A stretch of DNA of 64,000 nucleotides, from positions 186,001 to 250,000 of the forward strand of contig NZ_SMMI01000005.1 of assembly GCF_009733535.1 (NCBI RefSeq), in the 5' to 3' direction. This DNA comes from Sphingobacterium endophyticum. GTDB taxonomy: Bacteria; Bacteroidota; Bacteroidia; Sphingobacteriales; Sphingobacteriaceae. The notes beneath the pieces were generated by a model. It did no database searches. It was given only the letters and a program-made list of their open reading frames with translations, and was not told the DNA's origin. Shown here one piece after another: positions 1 through 9,431 of this stretch. A program made the position numbers and the translations under genes. Positions within the stretch are counted from its first letter, which is position 1; every line of letters begins with the position of its first letter.

Positions 1-2427
1 GCATCTGCGGCAATTTATGGAGCTCAAGCAGCTTCAGGGGTTATCGTAATTACAACAAAAAGCGGTAAATCAGGCGCACCACGTGTTCAGGCAGATGTTT
101 ATCGTGGATGGCAGACGGCAAGCAATCTACCAACTGCTTTAAATGCAGTGCAATATTCAAATGTATATAATACTGCCGCTAAAAATGATGGCATTGCAGG
201 TAAGCCAGGACACGACGCCGCATTGAACCCTTGGGGACAAGAAACACGTACAAACTGGATTGACGAAATATTTCAAACAGGAAATATACTGAATAGCAAT
301 GTTCAGGTTTCTGGTGGATCTGAAAAATCAAAATATAGTTCTTCATTCGGGTACCATGATAAAGAAGGATTGCTGTTAAATACTGGATATAAAAGGTTTA
401 GCTATAGACTGAAATCAGAGTTTGAATTTTTTGATAGACTGACAGTAGGTCAAAATTTCTATTTAAACCATCTCAGCACTCTTGGTACAAATACAGAAAG
501 TTCCTATAGTGGTTCAATCATCAATGCAATTTATATGAACCCTGCTGCTCCGGTATATGATGAAAATGGATTGTTTCATGGAACAGTTCCTTTCAATCTT
601 TCAGGATTTTCAGGAACTTATGGTGATACTTACAATCCGGTTGCTTTATTGTTAAGGCCTAGAGTGCACAATCCTCAGTTGAATATCAATGGTAATGCCT
701 TTATCAAAGTGGACATCCTTGACGGTCTTTCCTTTAAGTCAAACTTCGGAGTAAATCTAGATAGAGATTCTTACAAACGGTTCGATCCTAAAATCCCGGA
801 AATTGGTCGCGCCAACGGAAATAACTATTTGACACATTCTGAAGCTAATGAAAACCGCTGGATTTGGGATCAGCAATTGAACTATACTAAACAATTTGGA
901 GCTCATAATCTGGATTTAGTAGCAGTATATTCTGCACAGCATACCAGATATGATTATTATTATGTACAAGGAATGGGCTTTGAAAGAGAAGATGAGTGGT
1001 ATCAATATATTGGAAATGCTTCTTCAATTCCAAAATTGCCTACAAGCAGTGTTTATGAAGATGCTTTAACATCCGCTATTGGACGTGCAAACTATAATTA
1101 TGATAATCGATATTTCCTTTCTGCAAGTATTCGTCAGGATAGAACTTCTCGTTTATCAGCGAACAATCGTTCTGATGTTTTTCCTTCAGTTTCTGCAGCA
1201 TGGAAAATATCATCTGAGCCATTCTTTAATATCAGTCTTGTAAATGACCTGAAGATTCGTGCTTCCTGGGGACAGATTGGAAATATACAGTCCGTTGATC
1301 CATACGCTTTTAATCTACCATTAAATACAGGGATGGTTACTCCATTAGGTAGCGAAGGTGCCTTGGTAAGGCATTTTGCATTGACTACACAACCTAACCC
1401 TAACCTTATCTGGGAAAGATCTGAATCTTTTGATATTGGGTTGGACATGACAATTGCCAATAAACTTACATTAACCGCTGATTTCTATCGGAAGAAGACC
1501 CTGGGGATGATCTTGGCAAATCAACCAGACCCACATATTGGTATGACTGCTGTTGCACCTTCAAACGTAGGTGATGTTCTGAATCAAGGTTTTGAGGCAA
1601 CGTTGAAATACCAAGATCAAGTAGGCGATGTCAATTTCAATGTACAAGGAAATCTTGGTATCAATGATAATAAAGTTCTAAATATTGATGATTATTATAA
1701 CTCATCGATATTGCATGGTGATCATGTCAGAGGAACATTATTACCTTATCGTTCAACAAAAGGTCAACCTCTATATTCTTATAATTTAATTAAATCAGCA
1801 GGTATTTTTCAATCTCAAGAAGAAATAAATGCTCATGCTGTCAATGGAGAACTGATACAGAAAAATGCAAAACCCGGAGATCTTAAATTTATAGATGTGA
1901 ATGGTGACGGAAAAATAAACGACGATGACCGTCAGTATATGGGTAGTGCAGTTCCTAAGTTTACCTATGGATTTTCATTGAACATGAATTACAAAAAATT
2001 TGATCTGAATGTGCTAACATACGGAGTATCTGGATCAAAAATTTTCAATGGATATAAATTCTCAGCTTATAACGCAGGTCTTCAAGGATATAATTTAGAC
2101 AGTCGTGTATTGAATGCTTGGTCTGAAGAAAACAGGAATACAGATATTCCAAGGTTATCAAATCAAGACCCTAATGGCAATTTTGGAACTATCTCTGATT
2201 GGTATTTAGAAAATGGAGATTTCTTTAGGATAAAAAACATAACCTTAGGGTATTCATTGCCAAATTTCGTAGGTAATCTATCGTCACGAATCTATCTATC
2301 AGCAGAGAACCTGTTTACAGCAACTAAATATTCGGGTATTGATCCTGAGGTAGGAAGAATCGGCTTGGACGTTGCAAATTACCCAGTTGCCAAAACGTAT
2401 TCCATTGGTATAAATGTCAATTTCTAA
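1..2427 (+). CDS. SusC/RagA-family TonB-dependent outer-membrane receptor (5' partial)
   Basis: The frame is open from base 1, so the N-terminus (signal peptide, carboxypeptidase-like domain and first part of the plug) lies outside the window. The first visible residues read ASAAIYGAQAASGVIVITTK, the typical end of the SusC plug domain. The remaining roughly 800 residues are rich in beta-strand and end in an aromatic-terminated strand (GINVNF), as in outer-membrane barrels. A segment near DVNGDGKINDDD is the short acidic loop common in SusC proteins. The protein is expected to import oligosaccharides or other large nutrients with energy from TonB, with SusD as lid. The SusD gene follows immediately, so the two are co-transcribed. 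The substrate cannot be told from this sequence. Confidence 0.95.
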   Translation, partial: ASAAIYGAQAASGVIVITTKSGKSGAPRVQADVYRGWQTASNLPTALNAVQYSNVYNTAAKNDGIAGKPGHDAALNPWGQETRTNWIDEIFQTGNILNSNVQVSGGSEKSKYSSSFGYHDKEGLLLNTGYKRFSYRLKSEFEFFDRLTVGQNFYLNHLSTLGTNTESSYSGSIINAIYMNPAAPVYDENGLFHGTVPFNLSGFSGTYGDTYNPVALLLRPRVHNPQLNINGNAFIKVDILDGLSFKSNFGVNLDRDSYKRFDPKIPEIGRANGNNYLTHSEANENRWIWDQQLNYTKQFGAHNLDLVAVYSAQHTRYDYYYVQGMGFEREDEWYQYIGNASSIPKLPTSSVYEDALTSAIGRANYNYDNRYFLSASIRQDRTSRLSANNRSDVFPSVSAAWKISSEPFFNISLVNDLKIRASWGQIGNIQSVDPYAFNLPLNTGMVTPLGSEGALVRHFALTTQPNPNLIWERSESFDIGLDMTIANKLTLTADFYRKKTLGMILANQPDPHIGMTAVAPSNVGDVLNQGFEATLKYQDQVGDVNFNVQGNLGINDNKVLNIDDYYNSSILHGDHVRGTLLPYRSTKGQPLYSYNLIKSAGIFQSQEEINAHAVNGELIQKNAKPGDLKFIDVNGDGKINDDDRQYMGSAVPKFTYGFSLNMNYKKFDLNVLTYGVSGSKIFNGYKFSAYNAGLQGYNLDSRVLNAWSEENRNTDIPRLSNQDPNGNFGTISDWYLENGDFFRIKNITLGYSLPNFVGNLSSRIYLSAENLFTATKYSGIDPEVGRIGLDVANYPVAKTYSIGINVNF

Positions 2428-2440
2428 TCAAGTATCAATC

Positions 2441-4018
2441 ATGAAAAATCAATTCATAAAAAAATATATCTATGTTCCAGTGGCCTTCCTTGGTCTAGCA
2501 GTAGGAATACAATCATGTAGTAAGAGTTTTACCGACCTTACTCCACAAGGTTCAACAACGGTTGCCAATTATTGGAAAACAGAATCAGATGCCATCTTTG
2601 CATCAAATGGCCTATACGAACATTTTAACGATGACAATATGTTCGGTAGAGGCTTGTTTTGGTTTGTCAATGCATCTGATGATATGGTTACAGGTAGAAC
2701 AGACGCAAATTCTGCAGCTGTTAGGAATTTTACAGCAACCGGAAACGAAAGCCGTATCAACAGCATGTACAAAAAATTCTATGCTATAATCCAAAGAGCA
2801 AACAGCATTATTGCTAATGTCCCTGGAATGCAAATCGCTGATGATGTGAAAAAGCAAGTGCTCGGTGAGGCTTATTTTATGCGCGCTTATTCTTATTTCT
2901 ATCTATCTCAATATTATGGGGATCAGCGAGCGGGAGTTCCGATCGTGACAGAACAAAATATGAATGAAAGTAAATTCAAACGCCCTGCAAATGTTCAAGA
3001 AAATTTCAAACAGATCGAAGCGGATTTGTTGAAAGCTGCTGAAATGCTTCCATTAATGACCACTTATAGTGCAACTGACCTGGGGCGTGCGAACAAAGAC
3101 GCAGCATTTGCTTACCTGGCAAAAACAAACGTACAATGGGCCCGTTATGATAAAACTAAATGGGAACAGGTCGTTAAATATTGTGATATGGTAACGAATT
3201 CTGGATCTAACAGGAAGCTATTAAATACTGGAAAACCTGAAACAGATTTTGCTAGTGTGTTTTATGTTGAGAATAATTATTCATCGGAATATATATTTTC
3301 AGTGGTCAGCAATAAAGTCTATGGCAGTATTTTACCAGCTGTGCTTTTTGAAAATACAGGTTATGGATTATATAATGGATGGGGATATTTCCATCCAACC
3401 TTGGAACTGTACAATTCATTTGAAGCCGGAGATCAGCGCAAAAAAGCAACTATTCTGGAATTTGGTGATACCTATACCCTATTTGGGCAAGAAAGAAAAT
3501 ATTATTCTTCGAATTCCCAGACTGGATTCCAATTCAAAAAGTATATGCAGCCATTTAGATTTCCAAAAGATCAGCATTTGAATCCAAATGGTGATTATCC
3601 AACTTCTGATTTAAATATTCCATTAGTGCGATATGCAGATATACTGCTTATGAAATCAGAAGCACTAATCATGCAAGGCAAAAATGGTGATTTAGACCTA
3701 AATAAGGTTAGAAACCGCGCAGGATTAAAAAGCATTACCGCTGCTACCTTGGCAGATTTGAAAAAAGAACGTAGGTCAGAATTTGCTGCAGAATACACTG
3801 ACAGACATAGTGATTTAGTTAGATGGGGAGATGCAAAATCTGTTTATTCCAAACCGGCAACCGGAAGACAGCATGCAGACAAAACTAATCCTAACTCAAC
3901 TTTTACGGTTATTCAAGTTTGGCCTGGCAGAGTGTTCAATCCGTCCATTCATAATGTGTGGCCAATACCGCCGCAGGATATTACCAATTCTGGTATTTCA
4001 CAAAATGAAGGCTGGTAA
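2441..4018 (+). CDS. SusD/RagB-family nutrient-binding outer-membrane lipoprotein
   Basis: SusD proteins cap the SusC barrel and bind the substrate at the cell surface. The chosen ATG at 2441 gives a signal peptide with lipobox GIQSC, Cys at residue 26, so lipidation is expected. An upstream in-frame ATG at 2414 overlaps the end of the SusC gene and would put nine extra polar residues before the signal, so it is less likely. Family features are the TPR-like helical first half (LGEAYFMRAYSYFYLSQYYG) and the C-terminal RYADILLMKSEAL and ERRSEFAAEYTDRHSDLVRW segments. The length of about 525 residues is normal. A strong terminator follows at 4034-4070, ending the transcript. Confidence 0.95.
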   Translation: MKNQFIKKYIYVPVAFLGLAVGIQSCSKSFTDLTPQGSTTVANYWKTESDAIFASNGLYEHFNDDNMFGRGLFWFVNASDDMVTGRTDANSAAVRNFTATGNESRINSMYKKFYAIIQRANSIIANVPGMQIADDVKKQVLGEAYFMRAYSYFYLSQYYGDQRAGVPIVTEQNMNESKFKRPANVQENFKQIEADLLKAAEMLPLMTTYSATDLGRANKDAAFAYLAKTNVQWARYDKTKWEQVVKYCDMVTNSGSNRKLLNTGKPETDFASVFYVENNYSSEYIFSVVSNKVYGSILPAVLFENTGYGLYNGWGYFHPTLELYNSFEAGDQRKKATILEFGDTYTLFGQERKYYSSNSQTGFQFKKYMQPFRFPKDQHLNPNGDYPTSDLNIPLVRYADILLMKSEALIMQGKNGDLDLNKVRNRAGLKSITAATLADLKKERRSEFAAEYTDRHSDLVRWGDAKSVYSKPATGRQHADKTNPNSTFTVIQVWPGRVFNPSIHNVWPIPPQDITNSGISQNEGW

Positions 4019-4033
4019 TTGAGGATAAATATT

Positions 4034-4070
4034 AAAGAAAAGGTTAAGAAAAATGCTTAACCTTTTCTTT
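4034..4070 (+). terminator. Rho-independent terminator after susCD
   Basis: Perfect 15-bp stem (AAAGAAAAGGTTAAG with its complement at 4056-4070), 7-base loop, U-rich 3' side. It lies 15 bases after the SusD stop codon. Confidence 0.85.
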
Positions 4071-4071
4071 T

Positions 4072-4328
4072 AAGCATACCACCTATTGGACATCAGGTTT
4101 CGGACGAGATTTCAAATCAGGTTATCTTTCTTTTTCAGATTTGAGCTGCGGATATGTGGGTTGAATAATAAATGGTTTTGCCAATAAACAAATATTGTCC
4201 AACATGAATCAAGTATTGATTTGAAAACTTCTTGCCATATGATAAGTATTCTTAAGATGTTGAGAGGTTATATTTGTATATATAACGAGAATGTGTAAGG
4301 ATTTAATTTATCTAAAAACAAAGACTAT
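4072..4328. other. Intergenic spacer after susCD
   Basis: I see no gene or remnant here. The only recognisable element is a TATATTTG match to the Bacteroidota -7 box at 4269-4276, about 50 bases before the VOC gene. Confidence 0.5.
4269..4276 (+). promoter_or_regulatory. Candidate -7 promoter element (TATATTTG)
   Basis: Matches TAnnTTTG, placed 53 bases before the ATG of the VOC gene. I did not find a well-spaced -33 TTG, so this is tentative. Confidence 0.4.
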
Positions 4329-4688
4329 ATGAATCAGAAATTCGAAGCAGGAATTAATATTGCTATCAAGATACCTAAAGGTAAATACGAAAAAACAATT
4401 TCTTTCTACAGGGATATACTGAAACTTGAAGTTATGGAAAAGCCCATAGACAATCCTACTGTCTCCAGAACACACGAAGTAAAATTCGGAAATAATATAA
4501 TTTGGCTAGACTGTGTGGATAACTATACTCATTCAGAAACTTGGTTACAACTCACCGTTCCAAATGTGGCTGAAGCTACCGATTATTTACTGTCTAAGGG
4601 TGTCGAAACATGCGATGAATTGGAAGAGTTGCCGGAAAATATGCATTGGATTCAGGACCCCGCAGGTACAGTTTTCAACTTACAATAA
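4329..4688 (+). CDS. VOC-family (glyoxalase/bleomycin-resistance fold) protein
   Basis: The 119-residue length and the beta-alpha-beta-beta-beta layout fit a single vicinal-oxygen-chelate unit. Visible features are the opening strand INIAIKIP, then ISFYRDILKLEVMEKP, a central IIWLDCVDNY strand and the closing WIQDPAGTVFNL, which is the usual end of glyoxalase-like domains. These proteins normally dimerise to make a metal site; the metal ligands are not clear here, so it may be an enzyme or a binding protein. It is a single-gene unit between the susCD terminator and a convergent pseudogene. The specific reaction is unknown. Confidence 0.85.
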   Translation: MNQKFEAGINIAIKIPKGKYEKTISFYRDILKLEVMEKPIDNPTVSRTHEVKFGNNIIWLDCVDNYTHSETWLQLTVPNVAEATDYLLSKGVETCDELEELPENMHWIQDPAGTVFNLQ

Positions 4689-4803
4689 AGAAAAGAAGAA
4701 TAAAATCTTTGAATTTTTTATTAAAATCAGAGTTCAGGACTTAACCTTGTTGAAAGATAATTATAAAACTGACCTGGCGTAACTTATTTTCATAAAACAG
4801 GAG

Positions 4804-5375
4804 TTACTCCATAACTTTCTTCCATAGAGATATAAAGGAGCCTCCTTCTGAAATCATATTCATATGGATATAATAAGAATTCGAAATACTATTGTTAAAA
4901 AATTTGAAGTTATTTTTTATTCCACCTTCTAAACTTTGATCGGCTTCCCAAAACAAGGTCTGTCTATCGTCATATTTAGGTCTGTTTTGAGCTCCGTATG
5001 TGGGTAAATAATAATCTAGAAAACCTGAATAACCAGGAATCTTTTCTATCCGTATCTTGGAAGTCCCTATATCTTTATTCCGAGAATCGACTCCAGAAGT
5101 GTAAAACATAATCGCTCCTCCGCCCATTTTATTGTGAATATATTTTTCGTAGATCCTTATATATTCTATTTCTGAAACGTGCATAGGAATCTCGCCTCCC
5201 TGATAGTTGTGACGGTTGTTCACGAGAAATTCTGCTTGAATGCTCCGGAGTTTTGGATATTTGTGATAGAGATGGTCTATGCTGATCTGTCAGTATGGAA
5301 ATGCACATCCTCTTGAGCATACAAGTAACCTTGAAGATAAAAAAGACTGATAATTAAAAACAGTGCAAACCTCAT
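4804..5375 (-). pseudogene. Remnant of a large exported MG2/TonB-plug-type protein, internal part deleted
   Basis: From the ATG at 5375 the minus strand encodes a clean signal peptide followed by AQEDVHFHTDRSA, the usual mature start of large Bacteroidota surface proteins of 700-900 residues with an MG2-like first domain, and then a TAG at 5277-5279. In another frame, from about 5286 down to 4804, lies what looks like the end of the same family: IPMHVSEIEYIRIYEKYI (plug-like), GGGAIMFYTS, then GYSGFLDYYLPTYG and RQTLFWEADQ. Start and end of one gene are therefore present, about 600 residues of middle are missing, and the two parts are out of frame. It sits 27 bases after the ABC permease and was probably the third gene of that operon. 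A GTG-started short protein from 5223 is the less likely alternative. Confidence 0.7.
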
Positions 5376-5401
5376 TTCGGCAATTTATAATTTTAATATT
5401 C

Positions 5402-6121
5402 TCAAATGGTTCTTGGAATTTTTAAATTGTGAATTAATAGTCTGAATATAACTGCAAGGGTAATAAACCATATCAATAATGTCAGAACACTAAAGTTTTC
5501 ATGTCTCATATAAGACAATAACTGGGTTGTCGGCAATAATTCCTTTATAAATTTTAAGATAGGATGAGCATTTGTCATGCTATAAAAAATGTCGCCGACA
5601 AACATTAATATAAAATAAACAATATTGGTCAGTGTTCTGCCAGTATCTTTTTTGCTTAAAAAAGAAATGCATAATCCTAATAAAGAAAATATCACTAAAC
5701 TACTGATGCTACCGATTAAATACCGTGGCATTTCCTTCCAAACATTAAAATCGTAAATAAAATGGGATAAAACTAATAGTAAAAGGACGGAAATAATAAA
5801 GAATAGCATACGTCCCAATAAAAAAGAAATAAAAAAATAAGAAATATCTACTGGCATAAATTTCATATACCTGATACGGCCAGAAGAAAAGTACTCTTTA
5901 ATCACGGGTCCAATAGAAAACAATCCCTCACTCATTCCCATTAAAACAAACAATCCTGGCAAGATAAATCCAACATAATTTGGATTATCTGCAGACCAAA
6001 TGGCACTAAAAATTATAAACAATAATAGAGGAAAAAGAATTGAAAAAAACACGGCTATCCTTAACCTAAAAAAACTAAGAATATCTAAATAAACGCTATA
6101 TAGAAATGTTTTAACTTTCAT
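5402..6121 (-). CDS. ABC-2-type transporter permease
   Basis: 239 residues with six predicted membrane helices (about residues 20-42, 50-70, 100-125, 138-160, 165-180 and 210-232), the layout of ABC-2 export permeases. A conserved-type segment between helices 2 and 3 (KEYFSSGRIRYMKFMPVD) is the cytoplasmic coupling region of this family. The gene starts inside the end of the ATPase gene (11-base overlap), so the two are translated together and should form one exporter as a homodimeric permease plus two ATPases. The substrate is unknown; peptide, drug or lipid export are all possible. Confidence 0.85.
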   Translation of the reverse strand: MKVKTFLYSVYLDILSFFRLRIAVFFSILFPLLLFIIFSAIWSADNPNYVGFILPGLFVLMGMSEGLFSIGPVIKEYFSSGRIRYMKFMPVDISYFFISFLLGRMLFFIISVLLLLVLSHFIYDFNVWKEMPRYLIGSISSLVIFSLLGLCISFLSKKDTGRTLTNIVYFILMFVGDIFYSMTNAHPILKFIKELLPTTQLLSYMRHENFSVLTLLIWFITLAVIFRLLIHNLKIPRTI

Positions 6122-6986
6122 TTTTTATCAGATAATAATATACATCATTTAATGATTTCTGAGTTCGCGTAAATACAATATCATTTTCATTTAGCCAAGA
6201 AATAAGGTCTTCATTAAATCCGAATAACATAATTTGTTGATCATATTTAAGATATAATTCAACCTTTGAGTAAACAACAGACAAATCCTCAATCTCTCCT
6301 TCCTGAATAACTAGTTTTTCCTTAAACGGAATATATTGATCAGATAAAAGAGTTTCAACAGAAATACCATTTGAAAATAATTGTTTGCCTCTATAAATAA
6401 AGAATATTTTATCAGCAAATTTCTTAGCTGCTTCCCAATCATGAGAAGCTATAAGCACAGTTCTAGGTAGATCAAAAATTAACTTATGGATTTTAAATTG
6501 ACTATTTGGATCAATGCCACTCATTGGTTCATCCAAAATTATTAACTCAGGAAAATGAAATAAAGCTGTAAATAAGCCAACTCTCTTTTTTTCTCCGGTA
6601 GATAACTTTCCGATTTGCTTATCCTTAATTCCATCTAATTCCAATATTTCATAAATGGAACGATCTTTTTCTTCTGAAATTGAATATAATAATCGATATA
6701 GTTTTATAATCTCTTTAACCCTTAAAATATTTGAAAAAGGATATCCATCTAGCATTAAACCAATTTTATCCTTGTTTGATAAATTTCTTTGAATGTTCCC
6801 CGAAGCTTTTAAATTGCCTAATAAAACGTCTAGAAGCGTAGATTTTCCAGATCCATTATTACCTAATATAAACCATTTTTCATTTGGATCTACTTGAAGA
6901 GTTATATCCTTTAATATTTCGTTTCGATTGCTTAAATACGATACTGATTCTAATTTAAATATGAATGGAAAATTATTTTTTATCAT
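6111..6986 (-). CDS. ABC transporter ATP-binding protein
   Basis: Complete nucleotide-binding domain: Walker A GNNGSGKST at residues 42-50, signature LSTGE at 128-132, Walker B LIILDEP near 148-154, and switch histidine in ASHDWE. An extra 80-residue tail after the core is usual for exporters of the ABC-2 group. It overlaps the downstream permease gene by 11 bases and powers that permease at the inner membrane. Its ATG also overlaps by four bases (ATGA) the stop of a short hydrophobic frame at 6983-7063. It lies outside any recognised resistance or biosynthetic cluster. Confidence 0.92.
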   Translation of the reverse strand: MIKNNFPFIFKLESVSYLSNRNEILKDITLQVDPNEKWFILGNNGSGKSTLLDVLLGNLKASGNIQRNLSNKDKIGLMLDGYPFSNILRVKEIIKLYRLLYSISEEKDRSIYEILELDGIKDKQIGKLSTGEKKRVGLFTALFHFPELIILDEPMSGIDPNSQFKIHKLIFDLPRTVLIASHDWEAAKKFADKIFFIYRGKQLFSNGISVETLLSDQYIPFKEKLVIQEGEIEDLSVVYSKVELYLKYDQQIMLFGFNEDLISWLNENDIVFTRTQKSLNDVYYYLIKNES

Positions 6987-7063
6987 ACTACGAAATTAAT
7001 CCAAATGGAAAATGTAACTATAGCAATAATTGCTGTGATATAAGGAGTTATTTTAAATAACAC
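6983..7063 (-). CDS. Possible 26-residue hydrophobic peptide coupled to the ABC operon
   Basis: A GTG at 7063 opens a frame whose product is one membrane-spanning helix (TPYITAIIAIVTFSIWI) and whose TGA overlaps the ATG of the ATPase gene as ATGA. The frame stays open further upstream to about 7100 but has no ATG. The four-base overlap is typical of coupled genes, yet the start codon is weak, so it may equally be the 3' end of a degraded gene or chance. Confidence 0.3.
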   Translation of the reverse strand: MLFKITPYITAIIAIVTFSIWINFVV

Positions 7064-7132
7064 AATTTTTAATTTAACAATTAGAGAGAACCAATGTTTG
7101 AAATTTTATTGCATTTCAATATAAATACGGCT

Positions 7133-7702
7133 CTATTGCTTTTCTAACTGATCTCTTACAAAAGCTAAAGCTTTTTTTGTACAATATCTCTGGTACGGAA
7201 CTGTAATTATTGGACCGAATAATTTTGTTAAAAAATTTCCGGGCTCAGAAAATGTCTGGATCTTAAATTTAAGTTCATCACCTACTTGCTCAATTGTAAA
7301 TATTGAAATGCCCTTTTCTACGTGTCCTTCTATTGTTTCATAAGAAAACCCCTTTTTGTCTTCTTCGTTAATTATTTGGTTAATGCGAACAGCAAAAATA
7401 ACTTTTTGAGACAGCCTTTTAATTGGGGGCAAAAAGGCTTGTTGAACAATTGTATCGCCAATATTCATTGTTCTATTCTCTAAATTCCACTGAGTTTCAT
7501 AAATTAAAATATTAGAAGGAAAAATATTATAATGAAAGAAAAAATCTAGATTCAACTCGTTTAATGATTTTTTTGTCTCAATTCTAATTTCTGTAATTTT
7601 CTCAACAAGTTTACTTTTATCATATTTCATAACACTTTTTGACTTAAAGTTCTCGAGGTGTTTGTGGAGCCTGTTATGTTGATTTATTAAATAAACTTTC
7701 AT
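7133..7702 (-). CDS. DUF1990-like SRPBCC-fold protein
   Basis: The C-terminal two thirds match the DUF1990 pattern: GDTIVQQ, then the VIFAVRINQIINEEDKKGF strand pair, SYETIEGHVEKGISIFTIEQ and FSEPGNFLTKLFGP, ending in a basic helix. This family has a START-like lipid or small-molecule binding cup of unknown function. The first 24 residues are basic and look less like the family, so translation may begin at the internal ATG near 7630. The gene stands alone in front of the ABC operon, with 146 bases between them, on the same strand. Confidence 0.75.
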   Translation of the reverse strand: MKVYLINQHNRLHKHLENFKSKSVMKYDKSKLVEKITEIRIETKKSLNELNLDFFFHYNIFPSNILIYETQWNLENRTMNIGDTIVQQAFLPPIKRLSQKVIFAVRINQIINEEDKKGFSYETIEGHVEKGISIFTIEQVGDELKFKIQTFSEPGNFLTKLFGPIITVPYQRYCTKKALAFVRDQLEKQ

Positions 7703-7900
7703 TTGTTGGAATGTTGGGGAAAACTATTTTATAACAATTGATTACGCAATCTAAGATACAAATTGTTTCATTTATACATTTCTAAGTCTCCACCTAGCAT
7801 TAACATTTGTTTATTATAAAACCCTAATTTTATATGGGATGAATCTTGAAGGTTTTTAAGTAAATTCGAGTGTTATACCTAAAAATTTGGAGCAACGATC

Positions 7901-8668
7901 GTGCGAAAAGTATTTCACTTGTTAATATTTGCCCTATTATCTTCGTGTAATTTATACGAAAGAAAAGAAGAGGTTCTTATTACTGACAATGATTTTGTTG
8001 AAAATTATCGTGAGTTTTCTCCCGATAGTTCGATGGTTTTAATAAATTATAGTTTAGATCATGGTGCCTTTGGCTATGGTTATGTAGGAACTGCAATTTT
8101 GAAAACAGTTGATACAACAAAAAATCTCAGGGAATACACATTAGCAAATGAATACACCCGAGTGAAATGGATTGATAACAAAAATATTTCAGCCCAATTT
8201 GACATTATACCCTCCATAAGAGCAGGTTTAAAAGTCAAAACCAAAAATCTTGAAATAAATAATATTTTAATTCATGTTTCAGCATTAGACTATATTGATC
8301 AAGGAGCTCAACAAATAGTTGAGTATCGAGAAGTTTCTCCGAATGGATTGTATGAACTTGTCGTATTTCGCTATATTAAAGAGAGAGATAACTTAAATTT
8401 CATTCATATTTCTTTAATTAAATTTGGGGAACAAATTCCTAAATATGGTAACTACTTCATTGCAGATACTTATTCAGATTACATATTTTATGGAACTTGG
8501 ACAAAAGATAATGAACTTGAATTTTACTCCAATTCTCAATTTGCAGAGTTAATCCCATATTATTTAATTCAGAACCGACCAAAAGTTAATTTCCGTATTA
8601 TAACTGACGACAAAAAATATGGAAAGAAATATAGATGGGTACAAAATGGGAAGTTATTTAACGAATAA
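7901..8668 (+). CDS. Lipoprotein of unknown function
   Basis: The start is a GTG; the first 16 residues form a short hydrophobic signal ending in the lipobox LSSC, so the mature protein is lipid-anchored. The remaining 240 residues alternate beta-strands with loops. One feature is a repeated pattern of the type SPDSSMVLINYSLDHGAFGY and SPNGLYELVVFRYIKERD, which resembles the strand-turn units of beta-propeller-like or DUF5412-like exported proteins. No catalytic motif is visible. The neighbours do not suggest a role. The gene is monocistronic. Confidence 0.7.
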   Translation: MRKVFHLLIFALLSSCNLYERKEEVLITDNDFVENYREFSPDSSMVLINYSLDHGAFGYGYVGTAILKTVDTTKNLREYTLANEYTRVKWIDNKNISAQFDIIPSIRAGLKVKTKNLEINNILIHVSALDYIDQGAQQIVEYREVSPNGLYELVVFRYIKERDNLNFIHISLIKFGEQIPKYGNYFIADTYSDYIFYGTWTKDNELEFYSNSQFAELIPYYLIQNRPKVNFRIITDDKKYGKKYRWVQNGKLFNE

Positions 8669-8740
8669 TGATTAAAAAAAATCGAGTTTTGTTTCATATG
8701 GATCACAAGAATATGCTTCATAGAAATGTGAAGTATGTTT

Positions 8741-9319
8741 TTATGTCCGCTGATATGTATCCCAGAGTAGATTTCCGTCAAAATCTATTTTGTATTTTGT
8801 TTTGGCGAAATCAGTTAATAAAATTCCGTCACTTTCAATTGTAAATACTTCTTCATTGTCAATAGAAACAAAAATGTCAGCTCCTTCAAATTCCCATTTT
8901 TTATTTCCGTCTTTGTCAAGTTTAGTTATCTGAAGTTCACCATGTACAATGTAGTCTGATTGATGTAGGAAAATTTGAAAACAAGTCGCTAGATCCGCTT
9001 GGGTTCTCCAATTTAATTCGAGGTTAGGGAGTGACAAGCTGAATACGGAGTCGCAACAACAGATTAATAATCTGTCATTGTCTACAAGAGTTGAATTTTG
9101 ATTAACACCTGTCGCAGCACCTGTTCCAATGACTATACAACTTTCAATAATTTGGTTTTCTCTATAAATTTTTATCCCGTGTTTCGAAGTTGGAGTTTGT
9201 CCTTCAATATCAGCTAAGTAGGTTTTTGAAAAATTGAAATTATTGTCTTCAGAACCATTTATGTAAGTCGGTTCATCAATAACCTCAATTGTAAAGTCTT
9301 TATATTGATGTAGGATCAT
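8741..9319 (-). CDS. Hypothetical beta-propeller-like protein
   Basis: 192 residues with no signal peptide. Two stretches, LPNLELNWRTQADLATCFQI and LDKDGNKKWEFEGADIF, followed by DFDGNLLWDTY, look like strand units of PQQ- or WD-type propellers (the D-x-D-G-x-x-x-W pattern). A CCC triplet occurs at LLICCCDS. The domain is too short for a complete propeller, so it may be a half-propeller or a truncated family member. Stand-alone short propeller proteins of this kind are often immunity proteins or regulators, but nothing nearby supports either role. Function unknown. Confidence 0.6.
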   Translation of the reverse strand: MILHQYKDFTIEVIDEPTYINGSEDNNFNFSKTYLADIEGQTPTSKHGIKIYRENQIIESCIVIGTGAATGVNQNSTLVDNDRLLICCCDSVFSLSLPNLELNWRTQADLATCFQIFLHQSDYIVHGELQITKLDKDGNKKWEFEGADIFVSIDNEEVFTIESDGILLTDFAKTKYKIDFDGNLLWDTYQRT

Positions 9320-9431
9320 TTAATTGTATTTCTAAAATAGTAAATTACGAATTTCGATTTGCAGAAGCCAGAGTTTTCATTGCAGCGAATGTTATTAAGT
9401 TACTATTAATTAAAGATTCATTATCAAAAAA

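Noticed and set aside
1134-1460. Minus-strand frame of 108 codons inside the SusC gene
   Set aside because: Shadow of the receptor reading frame; the product has no family features.
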